Below are positions 1 to 10,274 of a stretch of DNA of 64,000 bases, piece after piece; positions within the stretch are counted from its first letter, which is position 1, and every line of letters starts with the position of its first letter. The DNA comes from Blepharisma stoltei (taxonomy: Eukaryota > Ciliophora > Heterotrichea > Heterotrichida > Blepharismidae): NCBI GenBank assembly GCA_914767885.1, contig CAJZBQ010000013.1, positions 868,001 through 932,000 on the forward strand, written 5' to 3'. The position numbers were made by a program, and so were the translations under genes. The notes beneath the pieces were generated by a model. That model was not told the origin of the DNA and did not search any database. It was given only the letters and a program-made list of their open reading frames with translations.

Positions 1-1593
1 AAAGGAATTCCAAGAGAAGGAGTCACAGAAGAAGAAATAAAAATTCACTTTGAGCCTTATGGAGAAATAATCGAAATTTATTTGGGAAGACGCTATAAAG
101 GCTTGCTTCGCTATTTTCATAAACGCTCTATTATTTTAACCAGGATGGCGACCAGGGACTCATTATTAACTTTTAAAAACAAGGAAAAGGAAAACGACAA
201 ATTGCTTAAAAAACTAACCAAAAGACTGAAGATTTTAGACAGCAATATAATAAAGAAAAGCCAAGACATCGTTAGTCATGATTTTTTGCCAATAAAAACA
301 GTTTTCATTATTTTTAGTACGAGAGAAAGCAAAGTAAAATGTTTAAAAGCATATAATGGAAGTTGCTTCAGGTCTTATAACAAAAATTTGCTTTTTCAAG
401 GCAAAAAGTTAAAAATTACTCCTGCGCCTGAACCTTCAGATATTATATGAGAAAACCTTGAAATCGGCAAATTTTCAAGGTTCATGAGAATAGTTGTGTC
501 AATTATAGCCGCAGCATTGCTGATGCTATTTTCAGCTGGAGCTTTAAATTACCTTAAAACTCAAGAACAAGCAATACCAAGTACGAGTAAATGTTATGAC
601 CTGAACGGTAATTATGATATTTCACTTAAAGAGGCAGAGGACACTTATAAAGATAGCACTGAAATTTTATGTTGATGCAAAATGCAAGGGTGGAGTAATT
701 TAATTACTGACTCTGAAAAAGCCTCATACTGTTCATCTTATATGGAAAAGTGGGTATTTCAAGAAAGTATCAAATATCTTGCAAGTTTTGGAGTCATTGT
801 CATCAATTTTTTCTTGAAATTTGTATTACGGAAGCTCACATATTTTGAGAGACTGAAAAGTCTGAGCGAGCTCCAAAAGAGAATCATGATAAAAGTATTT
901 TTTGCGATTTTTATAAATACTGCTATCATCACATTAATTATCAATATCACTTTCCCATTGTTTCCTTCCTCAAATGAATATATATTGAGAGGAAAATACC
1001 AAGACTTTTCAAGGGACTGATACTTAAAAGTGGGCTCAATATTCGTTGCTATGATGCTTATAAGTATTTTTTCTCCTCATGTGATTTATTTAATGATTTT
1101 TTATCCATTGGGAATGATAAAGAGAAAATGCTGCTGAAAAAGGTATGCTACACAGTATGAGCTGAATTTAGCATATCAAGGGCCTGACTATGATATAGCA
1201 ACAAGGACATCTCAGGTGTTGAACCTTGTTTTGACTTGCTTTTTGTATTCAGGAGGAATGCCCATTTTAAATATTATCTGCTTTATTGCGTTGATTTGTA
1301 TATATTGAACAGATAAATTTCTGATATTGAGGCATTTCTCTCGTCCTCCTAAATATACAGGAGAAATTTATATATCTGCTATCAAAATTTTGATGGTCGG
1401 AGTTCTCTTGCATTGCTTTATATCAGGGTGCATGTATGGAGCACCAGATATATTTCCGAAGGGCTTTTATAAGGATGGAGAATATGTTCAAGCAGATTCT
1501 ATTAACTTTATTGACAGATTTACAATTCCATCTGGAATATCAATGATTTTATTGGGAATTTCTGCGCTTATATTATCAATTTTTATATTATAA
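1..1593 (+). CDS. OSCA/TMEM63 (CSC1-like) cation channel, 5' partial
   Basis: The frame is open from base 1 to a TAA at 1591-1593 if TGA is read as Trp; in-frame TGA codons occur at 448, 673, 1018, 1135 and 1306. The N-terminal part visible here is the cytosolic RNA-recognition-like region, followed by the signature PAPEPSDIIWENL just before the first channel-core membrane segment. At least six hydrophobic segments follow, including a stretch with LVLTCFLYSGGMPILN and YWTDKFLILRHFSRPP, typical of the C-terminal core of OSCA/TMEM63 mechanosensitive, calcium-permeable channels. Known members act in plasma or organelle membranes and open on membrane tension. The start and first membrane segments lie outside the window. 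No IES or intron is needed within the visible part. Confidence 0.8.
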
Positions 1594-2161
1594 AAAAAAG
1601 ATGTATGAAAGATATACAACTATTTCAATTTATATAATTAATAGTAAATTTAAGAAAAAATAGTAATAATTACACAAACTCTGGAGCTTGAACTCTAGAC
1701 GAAATAAGATAGAAATGAATTTTACAAGATTCATAAGCTAGGACATTAATAAATTATAAATGGTATGAACTTATTGAATTGACAACGTCCTCCAAAAATA
1801 ATTAATTTTTTTTGAATAAATGCCTGGATATACGCTTTTATAACTCCAAGAGATAATTTATTGAAATTTCAGGGATAGGATCTTTTATAAATCACATTCT
1901 CACGGTACTGTTTATTTCAAAAAATTTGGAACATAGTGTATGACTTCTAAATATTGATGATGCCGAATAGTTATTCAATAAAATAAGTGCACAGAATTCA
2001 TACAAATAGAACATAAGTTTTGCGGCAATCTTACTCAAGATAAGATAGCCTTCACAATATTTGCGATTAAAAATGCAAAATAATAATTATAAGAAACTGC
2101 ACTTAATAAACTACATCAGGTTGAACTTTTGTAAATTATCAATAAAATTTATGAAATTTGC
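1594..2161. other. AT-rich intergenic stretch
   Basis: About 570 bp with no convincing reading frame or RNA gene. It ends at the left boundary of a decayed MITE-like element. I see only short A/T runs. Confidence 0.5.
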
Positions 2162-2492
2162 TTACTCCTCTCCTCTGTGAGTAAACAAAAATTAAGTGCC
2201 TCATGGAGTGAGACTAAATTTTTTTTTAATAATTTATATTCTATAAATTTTTTTCGAAATGAAATCCAAACTCATAAAAATTGAGAAGTAAAAATTAATT
2301 TATTTGTAAAAATTTATGTTTTAAAATGCAAGTTATTTAAAATTAAGCAGAATTAGCACGAGATTTCATTATACTATTTATCACTTATATATCAAGTATT
2401 TTTTCATAAAAAATATAAATTCGCTCACGGAGCATATTTGGGCAAAACATATGGATTTTTCCAATATTTTGCTTGCTCACGAAGTCGGGGAG
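2162..2492. mobile_element. Decayed family-1 MITE-like IES with TTA boundary repeats
   Basis: The left end reads TTACTCCTCTCCTCTGTGAG and the right end CTCACGAAGTCGGGGAGTTA, a degenerate version of the CTCCGTGAGCGAAC terminal repeat found intact at 22.4 kb. The interior carries the family-1 body (for example CAGAATTAGCACGAGATTTC and TTTCATTATACTATTTATC). Length from TTA to TTA is 331 bp. It abuts the 5' side of the following reading frame, so part of the apparent N-terminus there is element sequence. Confidence 0.7.
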
Positions 2493-3451
2493 TTAAGAAG
2501 ACTTCATTACAATTTTGCAGAAACTAAAGAATTCAGCACATTTAACGAGGTTTTACCTGAGATTAAAAAATATGGACTTGTTAGTTATAATGTAAAATAT
2601 CATCCTGTTTATAGGTTACTTATAGACAGCATGGCTCATGGCAACGAATCTCATTTCCAGATGAAAAATGCAGACTTGGCCATAAAAAGCCAAGATTTTA
2701 ATATTGATACTACAAGAACCTACTTACTCCCCCCCCCCTCGGTGAGCGAACAAAACCATTAGAAAAATCGCCATTTTTTGACCAAAAACCCACCCTCCGT
2801 GAGTGTGAACAAAAATTTTTTTAATAGAAAACATTTTAATGGAAAAAAATTTTGATATATAAGTGATAATTAGTATAATGAAATCTAGAGCTAATTCTGT
2901 TTAATTTTAAACAAATTGCGTTTTAAAACATAAATTTTGCAAATTAAATTAATATTTGCTTCCCAATTTTTGCAAATTAGGATTTTTTTAAATTTCGAAA
3001 AAAATATTTTTTATAAAATTTATATATATAAATTTTTTTAAAAAAAAAAATTAACCCCCCTCCGTGAGCGAACAAAATTTTTTTGTTCGCTCACGGAGGG
3101 GGGGGGGAGTTAGAAGAAAACAGTGCAGGGATTACCCAATATGATTCTCCTATTAAGAAGCAAAATAGTATAGAAGACGAAGATGAAAACTCTGAAGGGG
3201 AAGAAGAAGAAGAAATAAAGGTGGACAGAGAAGAAGGGCTAATGAGAAAATTATCAATTAGATCTGAAGAGAGGGAATTTAGTAGAAAATCATCAATTAG
3301 GTCATCAAGAGGAAGCTATGTTGAAAATGAGAAGCATGAAAAAATAAGAATAGTGGAAGATGATAAAGGAGAAAACAAAAGTAAAAATCATGGAAAAAAT
3401 ATCTCATCAATTGATGAGAGACTGCAAAGGAGAAGGCGTAGAAAGCATTAA
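2493..3451 (+). CDS. Hypothetical charged protein, interrupted by a MITE-like IES
   Basis: Coding runs from the right edge of a decayed element (2493, LRRLHYNF...) to TTRTYL at 2726, is broken by a family-1 element, and resumes at LEENSAGITQYDSP (3110) to the TAA at 3449-3451. Deleting 2724-3109 with one TTA copy joins the two frames exactly. The downstream half is highly charged and low in complexity: a Glu/Asp-rich block, then Ser/Arg repeats (MRKLSIRSEE, FSRKSSIRSS) and an RRRRRK tail suggesting a nuclear or phosphorylated protein. I do not recognise a family. The true start is uncertain because the next upstream in-frame stop (2132) comes before any ATG once the 5' element is removed; a further intron or element may lie there. 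Confidence 0.55.
2724..3109. mobile_element. Family-1 MITE-like IES in a coding exon (386 bp, TTA pointer)
   Basis: Bounded by TTA direct repeats at 2724-2726 and 3110-3112. Left terminal motif CTCCCCCCCCCCTCGGTGAG is followed about 50 bp later by a second direct copy (ACCCTCCGTGAGTG...). The right end is a hairpin: AACCCCCCTCCGTGAGCGAA facing its own complement ending GGGGGGGAG. The AT-rich interior matches the elements at 22.4, 32.2 and 60.3 kb. Excision restores ...TTRTYLEENS... in frame. Confidence 0.85.
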
Positions 3452-4320
3452 GTTAATTAATTAATCCAAATGGATTGTGTAGAAAAGCAGATTTGATATT
3501 GGTAAGCTTAACTGATAATCATTTTCACATAAATAAATATAGTCATTTAGCCCTATACCTTTACATAATCCCTACTGAAAGCAATTTTTTTTCTTCGAAT
3601 TCTGATGATTTTAGATGAAATGGGCAATATTATCTAATCAGGCAAGATCTAATTTTTGTTTGCAATACACGTAAATGTGCTATGTTTTAGTGAGATTTTT
3701 GAAAAATTGCAAACTCATATGCAAAATGTTTGAAGCATAATATAAATTCTTTTATAAATTTCTGGTACCTTAATGTCTTATTAAAATTATAAAATTCATG
3801 CATAAAGGGAACAGCAAATAAGTGAATTTTGGCAGAGTGTTGCTGTTTTAGCAATTTTATTTAAATATTGCTTCAGTGTTTAAAGCCTAAATAAAATGCC
3901 TTTGCTCTTCCCAGCCTTTTACTTGTATAAACTGCTAGCATGGAGCTCATTTCCTTGGCTCATAAGAAGTATCATTACTGTCCATTAAGATTTAAAGATC
4001 TCCTTTCTTGACAAATATTAAAAATAAAAACGACAGTTACTAGAAATTTTTCGAATCACCCTTTTAGTCTTCTCATCAAAGGCATCGTATATTTGAAATT
4101 TAATTCTAAAAGCAACGAATTCTGAATAAGAATTAATAATAGTCTCCATTAAAATTTATAATAAATCGTTCAATTGGTATTTTTCAATATTAAAAAATAG
4201 AGTGGTTGATTCAATTATATAAGTATAAATAAATTTATTAATATGAAAAATAATTCACTAATTATTACCCATTAACACCATTAAAAATAATGAAAGAGAG
4301 GCTCCATGCTATTTTATTGG
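3452..4320. other. AT-rich intergenic stretch
   Basis: About 870 bp without a supportable gene. No terminal-repeat element was recognised here apart from the short inverted-repeat element that follows. Confidence 0.45.
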
Positions 4321-4402
4321 AACTTTTTGCTAGTGAGACATTTCCTCAGGAAATTTGGTCGAAATTTTTCTTTTCAATCAAATGCTTCGCTAGCAAAAAG
4401 TC
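4321..4402. repeat. Short inverted-repeat element (about 82 bp)
   Basis: The left arm AACTTTTTGCTAGTGAGACA faces the right arm TGCTTCGCTAGCAAAAAGT. It sits directly upstream of the zinc-finger gene. Related arms (ACTTTTTGATAGTG...) occur in the insertion at 8.7-8.85 kb and in the DHHC gene at 62.8 kb, so this is probably a small IES family. Confidence 0.5.
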
Positions 4403-4405
4403 TAA

Positions 4406-4921
4406 ATGAAAAATGCGCCGAAAGAAGGTCAAAAGGATAAAGAATTCACATCCATCCTCTACGGCTGCATGGAAAACTGTTGCGAAAAATTATTTACCAC
4501 GAAATTTAACTTAAGACGTCACATAGAGACAGCCCATAAAAAGACGACAGAATTCACATGTTTAACCTGTATGAAAACTTTCGCGAGCAAGCAAAATTTG
4601 TGTGAGCATGAATACCTTCACACAGGTGATAAGCCCTTTAAATGCAATGATTGTCATAAGTTATTCAGGCAGTTAAGCCAGTTATCTCTCCATAAGAGAA
4701 TTCATTTGAAGCCAACTTGTGGCCTTAATACAATGAATTTTAATAAAGGGATAAAAGAAAGAAAATGGAAAGTGTTCAATCTTAATAGGTTCGAAGAAGA
4801 CGAAGAAAAAGTCCAGGAAAGTGTTGATAATATAGTGTCAACTTTTCCTCATTTAGAATCGAACATTGATCATTTAAAACTCCCAAAGATATCGGAGAAT
4901 ATCAACAATAAGGACTTTTAA
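4406..4921 (+). CDS. C2H2 zinc-finger protein (three fingers)
   Basis: 171 codons ending in TAA. Three tandem Cys2-His2 fingers lie in the first two thirds: CMENCCEKLF...HIETAH, CLTCMKTF...HEYLH and CNDCHKLF...HKRIH, with a TGDKPF linker between fingers two and three. This is the arrangement of a sequence-specific DNA-binding (or TFIIIA-like) protein of the nucleus. The C-terminal 60 residues are charged and unrecognised. The start is the first ATG, three bases after a short inverted-repeat element; if that element is removed in the soma an upstream extension is possible. Confidence 0.8.
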   Translation: MKNAPKEGQKDKEFTSILYGCMENCCEKLFTTKFNLRRHIETAHKKTTEFTCLTCMKTFASKQNLCEHEYLHTGDKPFKCNDCHKLFRQLSQLSLHKRIHLKPTCGLNTMNFNKGIKERKWKVFNLNRFEEDEEKVQESVDNIVSTFPHLESNIDHLKLPKISENINNKDF

Positions 4922-5103
4922 AGATTTGTCTATGATAATTAAAAATTTCTTTTAATATCTCTATTATTTTTTCTAATCGCCATAAAATAGTCAGAAATAT
5001 CATTTTGATATTTCTATAACCCAGCTATCTGTAACTTCTAAAACAGAACCTATCCGAATCCGATATAAAAAAATATTAAACTCAGCTTAACTTTGATCTG
5101 AAT

Positions 5104-6783
5104 ATGCTACCTCGACCCCTCATATTTGAAATTATCACATATCTAGACACTCCATCTCTTCTCTCCATTTCTCTTGTTAGTCGAAATTTGAATAAAGCAG
5201 CAAATTCCCCATGTCTATGGAAGAGAGAATTTTTTAGAATTTGGATTCCATGTGATAACACCCCTGCTTTACTTTGCCAAGATTTCCATATAGTGGACTG
5301 CTTTGATGTGGACTGGAAAGGTCTTTGTAAGAAAGGCCTACATCTTCGCAGTGATTGACTAAAATTGTCAGGATTTGTACTTTCTTCTTATGAAATGCTT
5401 TTCCTTTATAACGAATTTACAGGAAGCTTAAAAGCGCCGATCATTCCTTTTCCAGCCTTGAGAAGAGATATACAAAGTTTCCCAACAATTTTGCAAGATT
5501 TACTAGGAAATCCTGAAGATCAGTTTGAAGGAGACTTTGATTATGAAGATTATACCATGGCTTTTGCGAGCTGTCTCAGGGAAAGGCAAGATGAACTATA
5601 TGCTGAAATAGAAAGTATAAATGACTTGAAATTGCTGACATGCTATAGGTGAAATATAGAAAATACTGATATCCCTGCAGAGCGGTTAAGTATTGAATCA
5701 GTTTCTACAGACTCTTCAGACACTTTTATTGATTTTTCTGGCCAAAAACAGACGGAAAGCATGGTTTTGAACTTTTTTGAAACTATTAAAAACACCCTTC
5801 AGTTTTTCTGTGATGGAATTACTGGGGCTTTAGTTGAGAGCGATGATTTGGTAAGTGAATACTGCAATAGATGGACTGATTATTGTGCAGCCATGAAAAC
5901 TATTAATGGGTTGTTTCTTCCTTTGACAGAGATGATAAATGAAATTTATGAGAGTAAGTTTCCTGATAGCCCGAATTTTCCAAGAATGAATATGATGAGG
6001 CTTATGCCAGCTATATGAAGAAGGCATGTTTTTGAAAAAATAAAAGATAGAATTGCCAGCAGCCTTGTAAATAATGTAAATTATCAGAGGCAAAAAGTAT
6101 ATAAGGGAGAAAATCCAGATCTAGAATTCTGTGATACTGTCAAAGGCCTTATTGAAGCAGTTATGGATATCAGCTTAAATGAGCTAAGTGTGTACTTCAA
6201 AAACCACTCCCAGCTTCAGCTTGATGGCCCATACTCATTCCTCCACTTAGAACTTATTTCTCAATCAGCTGAATATTACAATTCTTTAAATTTACCTATA
6301 AACACCCTTATTGATTTTTTTGAAAATGAGCATGCTTTTTCTACAGCATTTTTGCCTCAATCTACAGCTACTCAGCTAAAAGTATTGAAATATAAAAAAA
6401 TTCAAAGCGAAATTCTCAACATTTTGTCAGCTGAAATCATAAATTATGCACCAGAAGATCACCCGATAAGTATTAATAATTATGACATTTTATCATCTGT
6501 AATTGGGAAAATCCTCTTACAGGTCGATAATAATCAAGAAAAAGTTATAAGGTTTTTATTGTCTTGCAAAGAGCATAAAGAAATTGTACAAAAATTTAAT
6601 GACATTCAGCAGATATTAGATGATAGCTCAAAAAGCGAAGAAGATGAAATTATTGAAAGGAGGGCAAATATTCTAGGAGTCAGGTTTGACGCGACACCCG
6701 AGGAAATAATGCTTTTTTCCTTTTCTAGGGATATCAATTTTAATCAGATGTCGGGTGTATTAAAAGCTTTTTCAATTTATTAA
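5104..6783 (+). CDS. F-box domain protein
   Basis: One frame of 560 codons using TGA as Trp at 5356, 5650 and 6016. The N-terminus MLPRPLIFEIITYLDTPSLL, followed by SLVSRNLNKAANSPCLWKREFF, is an F-box: a Skp1-binding motif that recruits substrates to SCF ubiquitin ligases. The remaining 500 residues contain no repeat or domain I can name; they are moderately acidic and probably form an alpha-helical substrate-binding region. A QLDGPY...SFLHLEL stretch lies near residue 375. The start is the ATG immediately before the F-box. No IES is needed. Confidence 0.7.
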
Positions 6784-7009
6784 TTAGGTAGCTAACTATC
6801 TAAATACTTATGAGCACAATTGGAATTAATGTATCAGAAACTGAAAAATAGGGACATTAATGGGAAGTAGAGAAATTCTTGGAATAGAATTTGTTATCAA
6901 TTCCTCTTAATTACTAGGCCTAATATATTTTGTAAAAGTTAGCATCAGGTTTAAATCATTGATATAGTATCAGGTAATATTAATGATATACATAATTGCT
7001 AAATTACAA

Positions 7010-7876
7010 TTAAAGTAAGAGGTCTGCTTTTTGCTTTATATGATTTTCAAGATAGATTCTTATGTCTCTCCTATAATAACTATCTGCTAAATCTTTAGCA
7101 TCTTTGCCTTCAATATCAGGCTCTCCTATCGCCATTTTATACCTTTCAACTAAATATCTTACAGTTTCTAGCTGATCCATTACTACTGCTCAATGCAAGC
7201 AGTTTCTCCTATACCAAGTATCTTTTGCCTGCAAGTTTCCTTCATATATAATCATTGCTTCCAAGCACGAAATATTTCCCTTGCTTGCAGCTATAATTAT
7301 AGGCGTAAGTCCTCTGTAACTTTGTGTATTAGGGCTTGCTCTATTTTTAAGCAAAATTTCAACGATCTCTAGATTTCCTTCTTCTGCTGCGTAGTGCAAT
7401 GCGCAAAACCCATCATCATTATTTAATGGCTGATTTAGAGGTAATTTTCGCTTTAAAATCTCTCTTAAACGCGTTGGATTTTTATGTAGTGTTATTGCTT
7501 CATATAATTCAAGTTTTGACTGTTTGCTCAATGTATATTCTCATGAATTTTCAGGGGTTGCAGTTCTGGCATAGTCATATGCTTGTTTCAATCCATTGAA
7601 ATCATCTTGAACTAAAGGATTTTCTAAGCTGTTCTGGCTCATTTGTGCTCTTGCCCTGAGTTTCCCAAAAGCATCTGCTTCTAATGAAGCAGCACAGTCA
7701 TGGGCTGGATGAATTCATTCAGGAATGGTTGAGTTAAATCTGGTTGATAAGTGAGGTGAAAAGTAATCCAATGGTGGCGGAGTAATAGGCTTTTCTGCAG
7801 CTTGATCCCCTCTTGATAAATACACATAAAATGGAGATCTAAGCGCACCCGAGCTCTTGATGCAAATTTCTCAAAC
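7010..7876 (-). CDS. Ankyrin-repeat protein (5' end unresolved)
   Basis: Reading with TGA=Trp gives a frame from about 7876 down to the TAA at 7010-7012. The C-terminal half has about four ankyrin repeats, with the signatures DGFCALHYAAEEGNLEIVEILLKN, RGLTPIIIAASKGNISCLEAM and a CLHWAVVMDQLETVRYLVE unit. The N-terminal half is a Pro/Ser-containing linker (ITPPPLDYFSPHLS, FNSTIPEWIHPAHDC). It is probably a protein-interaction adaptor. The frame is blocked by a TAA at 7877, close to an insertion-like segment at 7.9-8.24 kb, so the 5' exon may be the small frame at 8244-8528. The first in-frame ATG is at 7642. Confidence 0.6.
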
Positions 7877-7914
7877 TTATTGTCAAGGCGAACTGGGCAA
7901 GAAATCAATCAAGA

Positions 7915-8243
7915 TTAAGGCTAGATATGTGCCTATGTATGTCGGATAGCTATTTGATTTAGTTCCTGTAGGCGAAAAGAAGTAACTTGGCAATGTCCTT
8001 TAGACTATAAGGTGAAATTTATGCAAATACCCAGGGTTTGTCTCTGGGCTTAGGAATGAAGCCTTTTTCCTGTAGCTTGAGAGCAGGCATCCAGCACCCG
8101 CTAGATTAGGGTTTTTTCCTGTATCGATCTACTTTTCCAATTCGCCCGATGAAGGGCGATAGAAATTAATGCTCAAGACTGGAGCTATTACAATGCAAGG
8201 AGGAGATGAACCTCTCTTGTGTTCACTTAGCTGCATTGATAAC
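7915..8243. mobile_element. Probable SINE-like insertion (unresolved ends)
   Basis: About 330 bp that is richer in G+C than its flanks and without a coding frame, lying between two minus-strand frames that could be parts of one gene. On the minus strand it ends in a CTTAATCTTGATTG tail resembling the short-repeat tails of the other SINE-like insertions in the window. I found no clean target-site duplication, so the ends and class are tentative. Confidence 0.35.
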
Positions 8244-8528
8244 TTAAGCAGTTTCTAGAGAGAAAGAGATGGTATTTAAACATCTGCCAGGAGCCATCTT
8301 TCTTCGAGCAAGCTGTGGCATGGGCGTCACAAGTGATGAACCCTTTAGGTCCTTGGTAACTGCGTAACCAATACGGTTTTCAACATCTGTAATTTTTAGA
8401 TTAAGATTCCCTCTAGATATTCTTGCAGTCATGGGCTCAACTGAAGGCGGAGGAATTTTTGGTTCTGGTCTCCTTAGCTTTTCAATAATCTCATCCATTT
8501 TCTTTCTTTTAAAGAACTTATCTCCCAA
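8244..8528 (-). CDS. Short basic protein or 5' exon of the ankyrin gene
   Basis: 94 codons starting MGDKFFKRKKMDEIIEKLRR, with a proline segment (PEPKIPPPSVEP) and a C-terminal part ARRKMAPGRCLNTISF. The stop falls at the edge of the inserted segment at 7.9-8.24 kb, so it may be the interrupted N-terminus of the ankyrin-repeat gene downstream. I do not recognise a domain, and a simple repeat-bounded deletion does not join the frames. Confidence 0.4.
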   Translation of the reverse strand: MGDKFFKRKKMDEIIEKLRRPEPKIPPPSVEPMTARISRGNLNLKITDVENRIGYAVTKDLKGSSLVTPMPQLARRKMAPGRCLNTISFSLETA

Positions 8529-8582
8529 CGATTTGTTTTATTTATCTTCAAGCAATCCTCTTATTTAAAGCACAAATATAAA

Positions 8583-10252
8583 ATGGAAGATTTAATCTCA
8601 GTCAATTTTGATTACCAAGCAAAAGGATCCGATTTTCAATTAGGCATGCAAATAGACTACCCATCCCCAGATATTTATGAAAATACGACTCCATGTCAAA
8701 TGACAGTTGATTTTTAAATAGTGTATTTTTCATCGAAATAAATTTGGTCGAAAATGTTTAAATATTGTAGCACATGGTCGAAATTTAATGTTTTTTTCAG
8801 TTAAATGTCTCACTATCAAAAAGTATCAACCAATTTTCGACCAAAAGTACTTCAGTGAAATGTAACTATCAAAAATGCACTATCATTGAGTATATACCCG
8901 AAAATACAGCATATAAGCCTCACAGCAACCAATCTTCTGCATCTCCTATACCAAGTATCGATTTAAACCAAAAATTACTCGAAATGGTTACTCAGCAATC
9001 AGCTTTTCAGCAGCAAATCATAAAGCTTCAAGCTGATTTATTGCAGATTGAAAAAGAAAGCGCAAGCAAAGACGCAGAAATCAAAAAGTTAAATAAGCAA
9101 GCGAAACAGTTTCAGATTCAGATCGAAGAAAAAACTAAAAATCTGCAAGAGCTTACTATCGATTATCAAGAAAAATTCAGAAATTTTGAAGCTGAAAATC
9201 AAGAACTCCAATCAGCTAATTTAGATCTAGAACAAAAAATCGCATCATTGTCAGCCGCATTAGAACAAAAAACTGCTCAATATGTAAAATTACAAAATGC
9301 TTATAAAGAAAGAGAAAAACGAAGAAGCACTGCTGAAGTCATGCTAGATCAGCAGGAAACAAACAATAAAGACTTGATCCAGAAAAATGTGATATTAGAG
9401 AAGCAAGTCCAAGATCTAGAAAAAAAGAATAATGAAAACAACAGAATTATTATGAAACTGAGAGCTGACATTCAATCCACAGATGAAATTATGGGACAAA
9501 GAGACTCACAAGTAAAGAAAGTTTTAAATAAAATTAAACAGCAAGAAAGTGAGATTGTAAAATTAAGAGAAGAAAATAAGAAAAAAGATGACACTATCTC
9601 TAATCTACAAATAAAAGTCGACTTTTTAGAAAAACACCTTGAGGAGACCAAAACGGTTTATAAAGAAAGAGATATGAAAAAAGCCTTACAACAGATATCT
9701 GCAAAAGACAGCGAGTTAAAACTTATGAAAGAAATGGCTAAAAATTGGCAGCTTCAATTTAAAAAAGCAGCTGATTCTGGAAAAAGCAAAAAGCCTGTAA
9801 AACTGCCTCCAATTGCGATCGAAGAAAAATCTATTGAAAAACCATCAGATAAAAAATTAAGGTTCAGAGAGAATTTAAGAGCTAAAAATTTCAGAAAACC
9901 TGACGAATCGAAATCAGCTGAATCAAATATTATTTCAGCTCCGGGGGAGTCAGAGACATCTCCACACAAGCAGGTAAGAAAAGGAACCCCAAAGCCTAAA
10001 GTTCAAAAAACTTCACCTGATAGTGCTCTTAACAGTGTAGCCTCATCAATAAAAGGATTTCCTGAAATAGAAAGGATCGAGGTGAAAAGTGACGCATCAA
10101 GTGGCTTTGAATTTGCTTTTAGAGGTAAAAGCGATGATAAATTTAATGAAGATTTTGGAAGCCCGAACTATGATAAAGATATTAATTTTCGAAATATTGA
10201 TAGCCCCGAAGCTGATTATAAATCAGTGTCTTCCCCAGAATTTGAAGTATAA
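8583..10252 (+). CDS. Long coiled-coil protein, interrupted by a 149-bp IES
   Basis: The first exon piece starts MEDLISVNFDYQAKGSDF at 8583 and stops artificially at a TAA in the insertion; coding resumes at KCNYQKCTIIEYIPEN (8858). Deleting from the first CAGT (8704-8707) to the second (8853-8856) gives ...CQMTVKCNYQKC... in frame. Residues of roughly 70 to 320 form an uninterrupted heptad-rich coiled coil (many E/K/Q with spaced L/I), followed by a Lys/Ser/Pro-rich tail (KKPVKLPPIAIEE, SPHKQVRKGTPKPKVQKT) and an acidic C-terminus. Probably cytoskeletal or centrosomal; no family can be named. Confidence 0.7.
8704..8852. mobile_element. 149-bp IES with CAGT (not TA) boundary repeats
   Basis: CAGT occurs at 8704-8707 and 8853-8856. 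Deleting one copy plus the segment restores the coiled-coil frame. The arms are imperfect inverted repeats (TTTTTAAATAGTG and its partner CACTATCAAAAAG), and both arms are followed by GGTCGAAA-type motifs. It is related to the short element at 4321. Confidence 0.6.
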
Positions 10253-10274
10253 CGCCTCATATTAATTCGGAGCT

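Noticed and set aside
1-1593. Series of broken short genes or a pseudogene
   Set aside because: The breaks are all TGA; with TGA=Trp the frame is continuous and matches OSCA/TMEM63.
2451-2492. Apparent N-terminus MDFSNILLAHEVGE of the hypothetical protein
   Set aside because: These codons lie in the right end of a decayed family-1 element (GTTTTGCTTGCTCACGAAG...GGGGAG), not in the host gene.
3070-3110. Hairpin followed by T-runs as a rho-independent terminator
   Set aside because: The hairpin is the compound TIR of a MITE inside a coding region, and the organism is eukaryotic.
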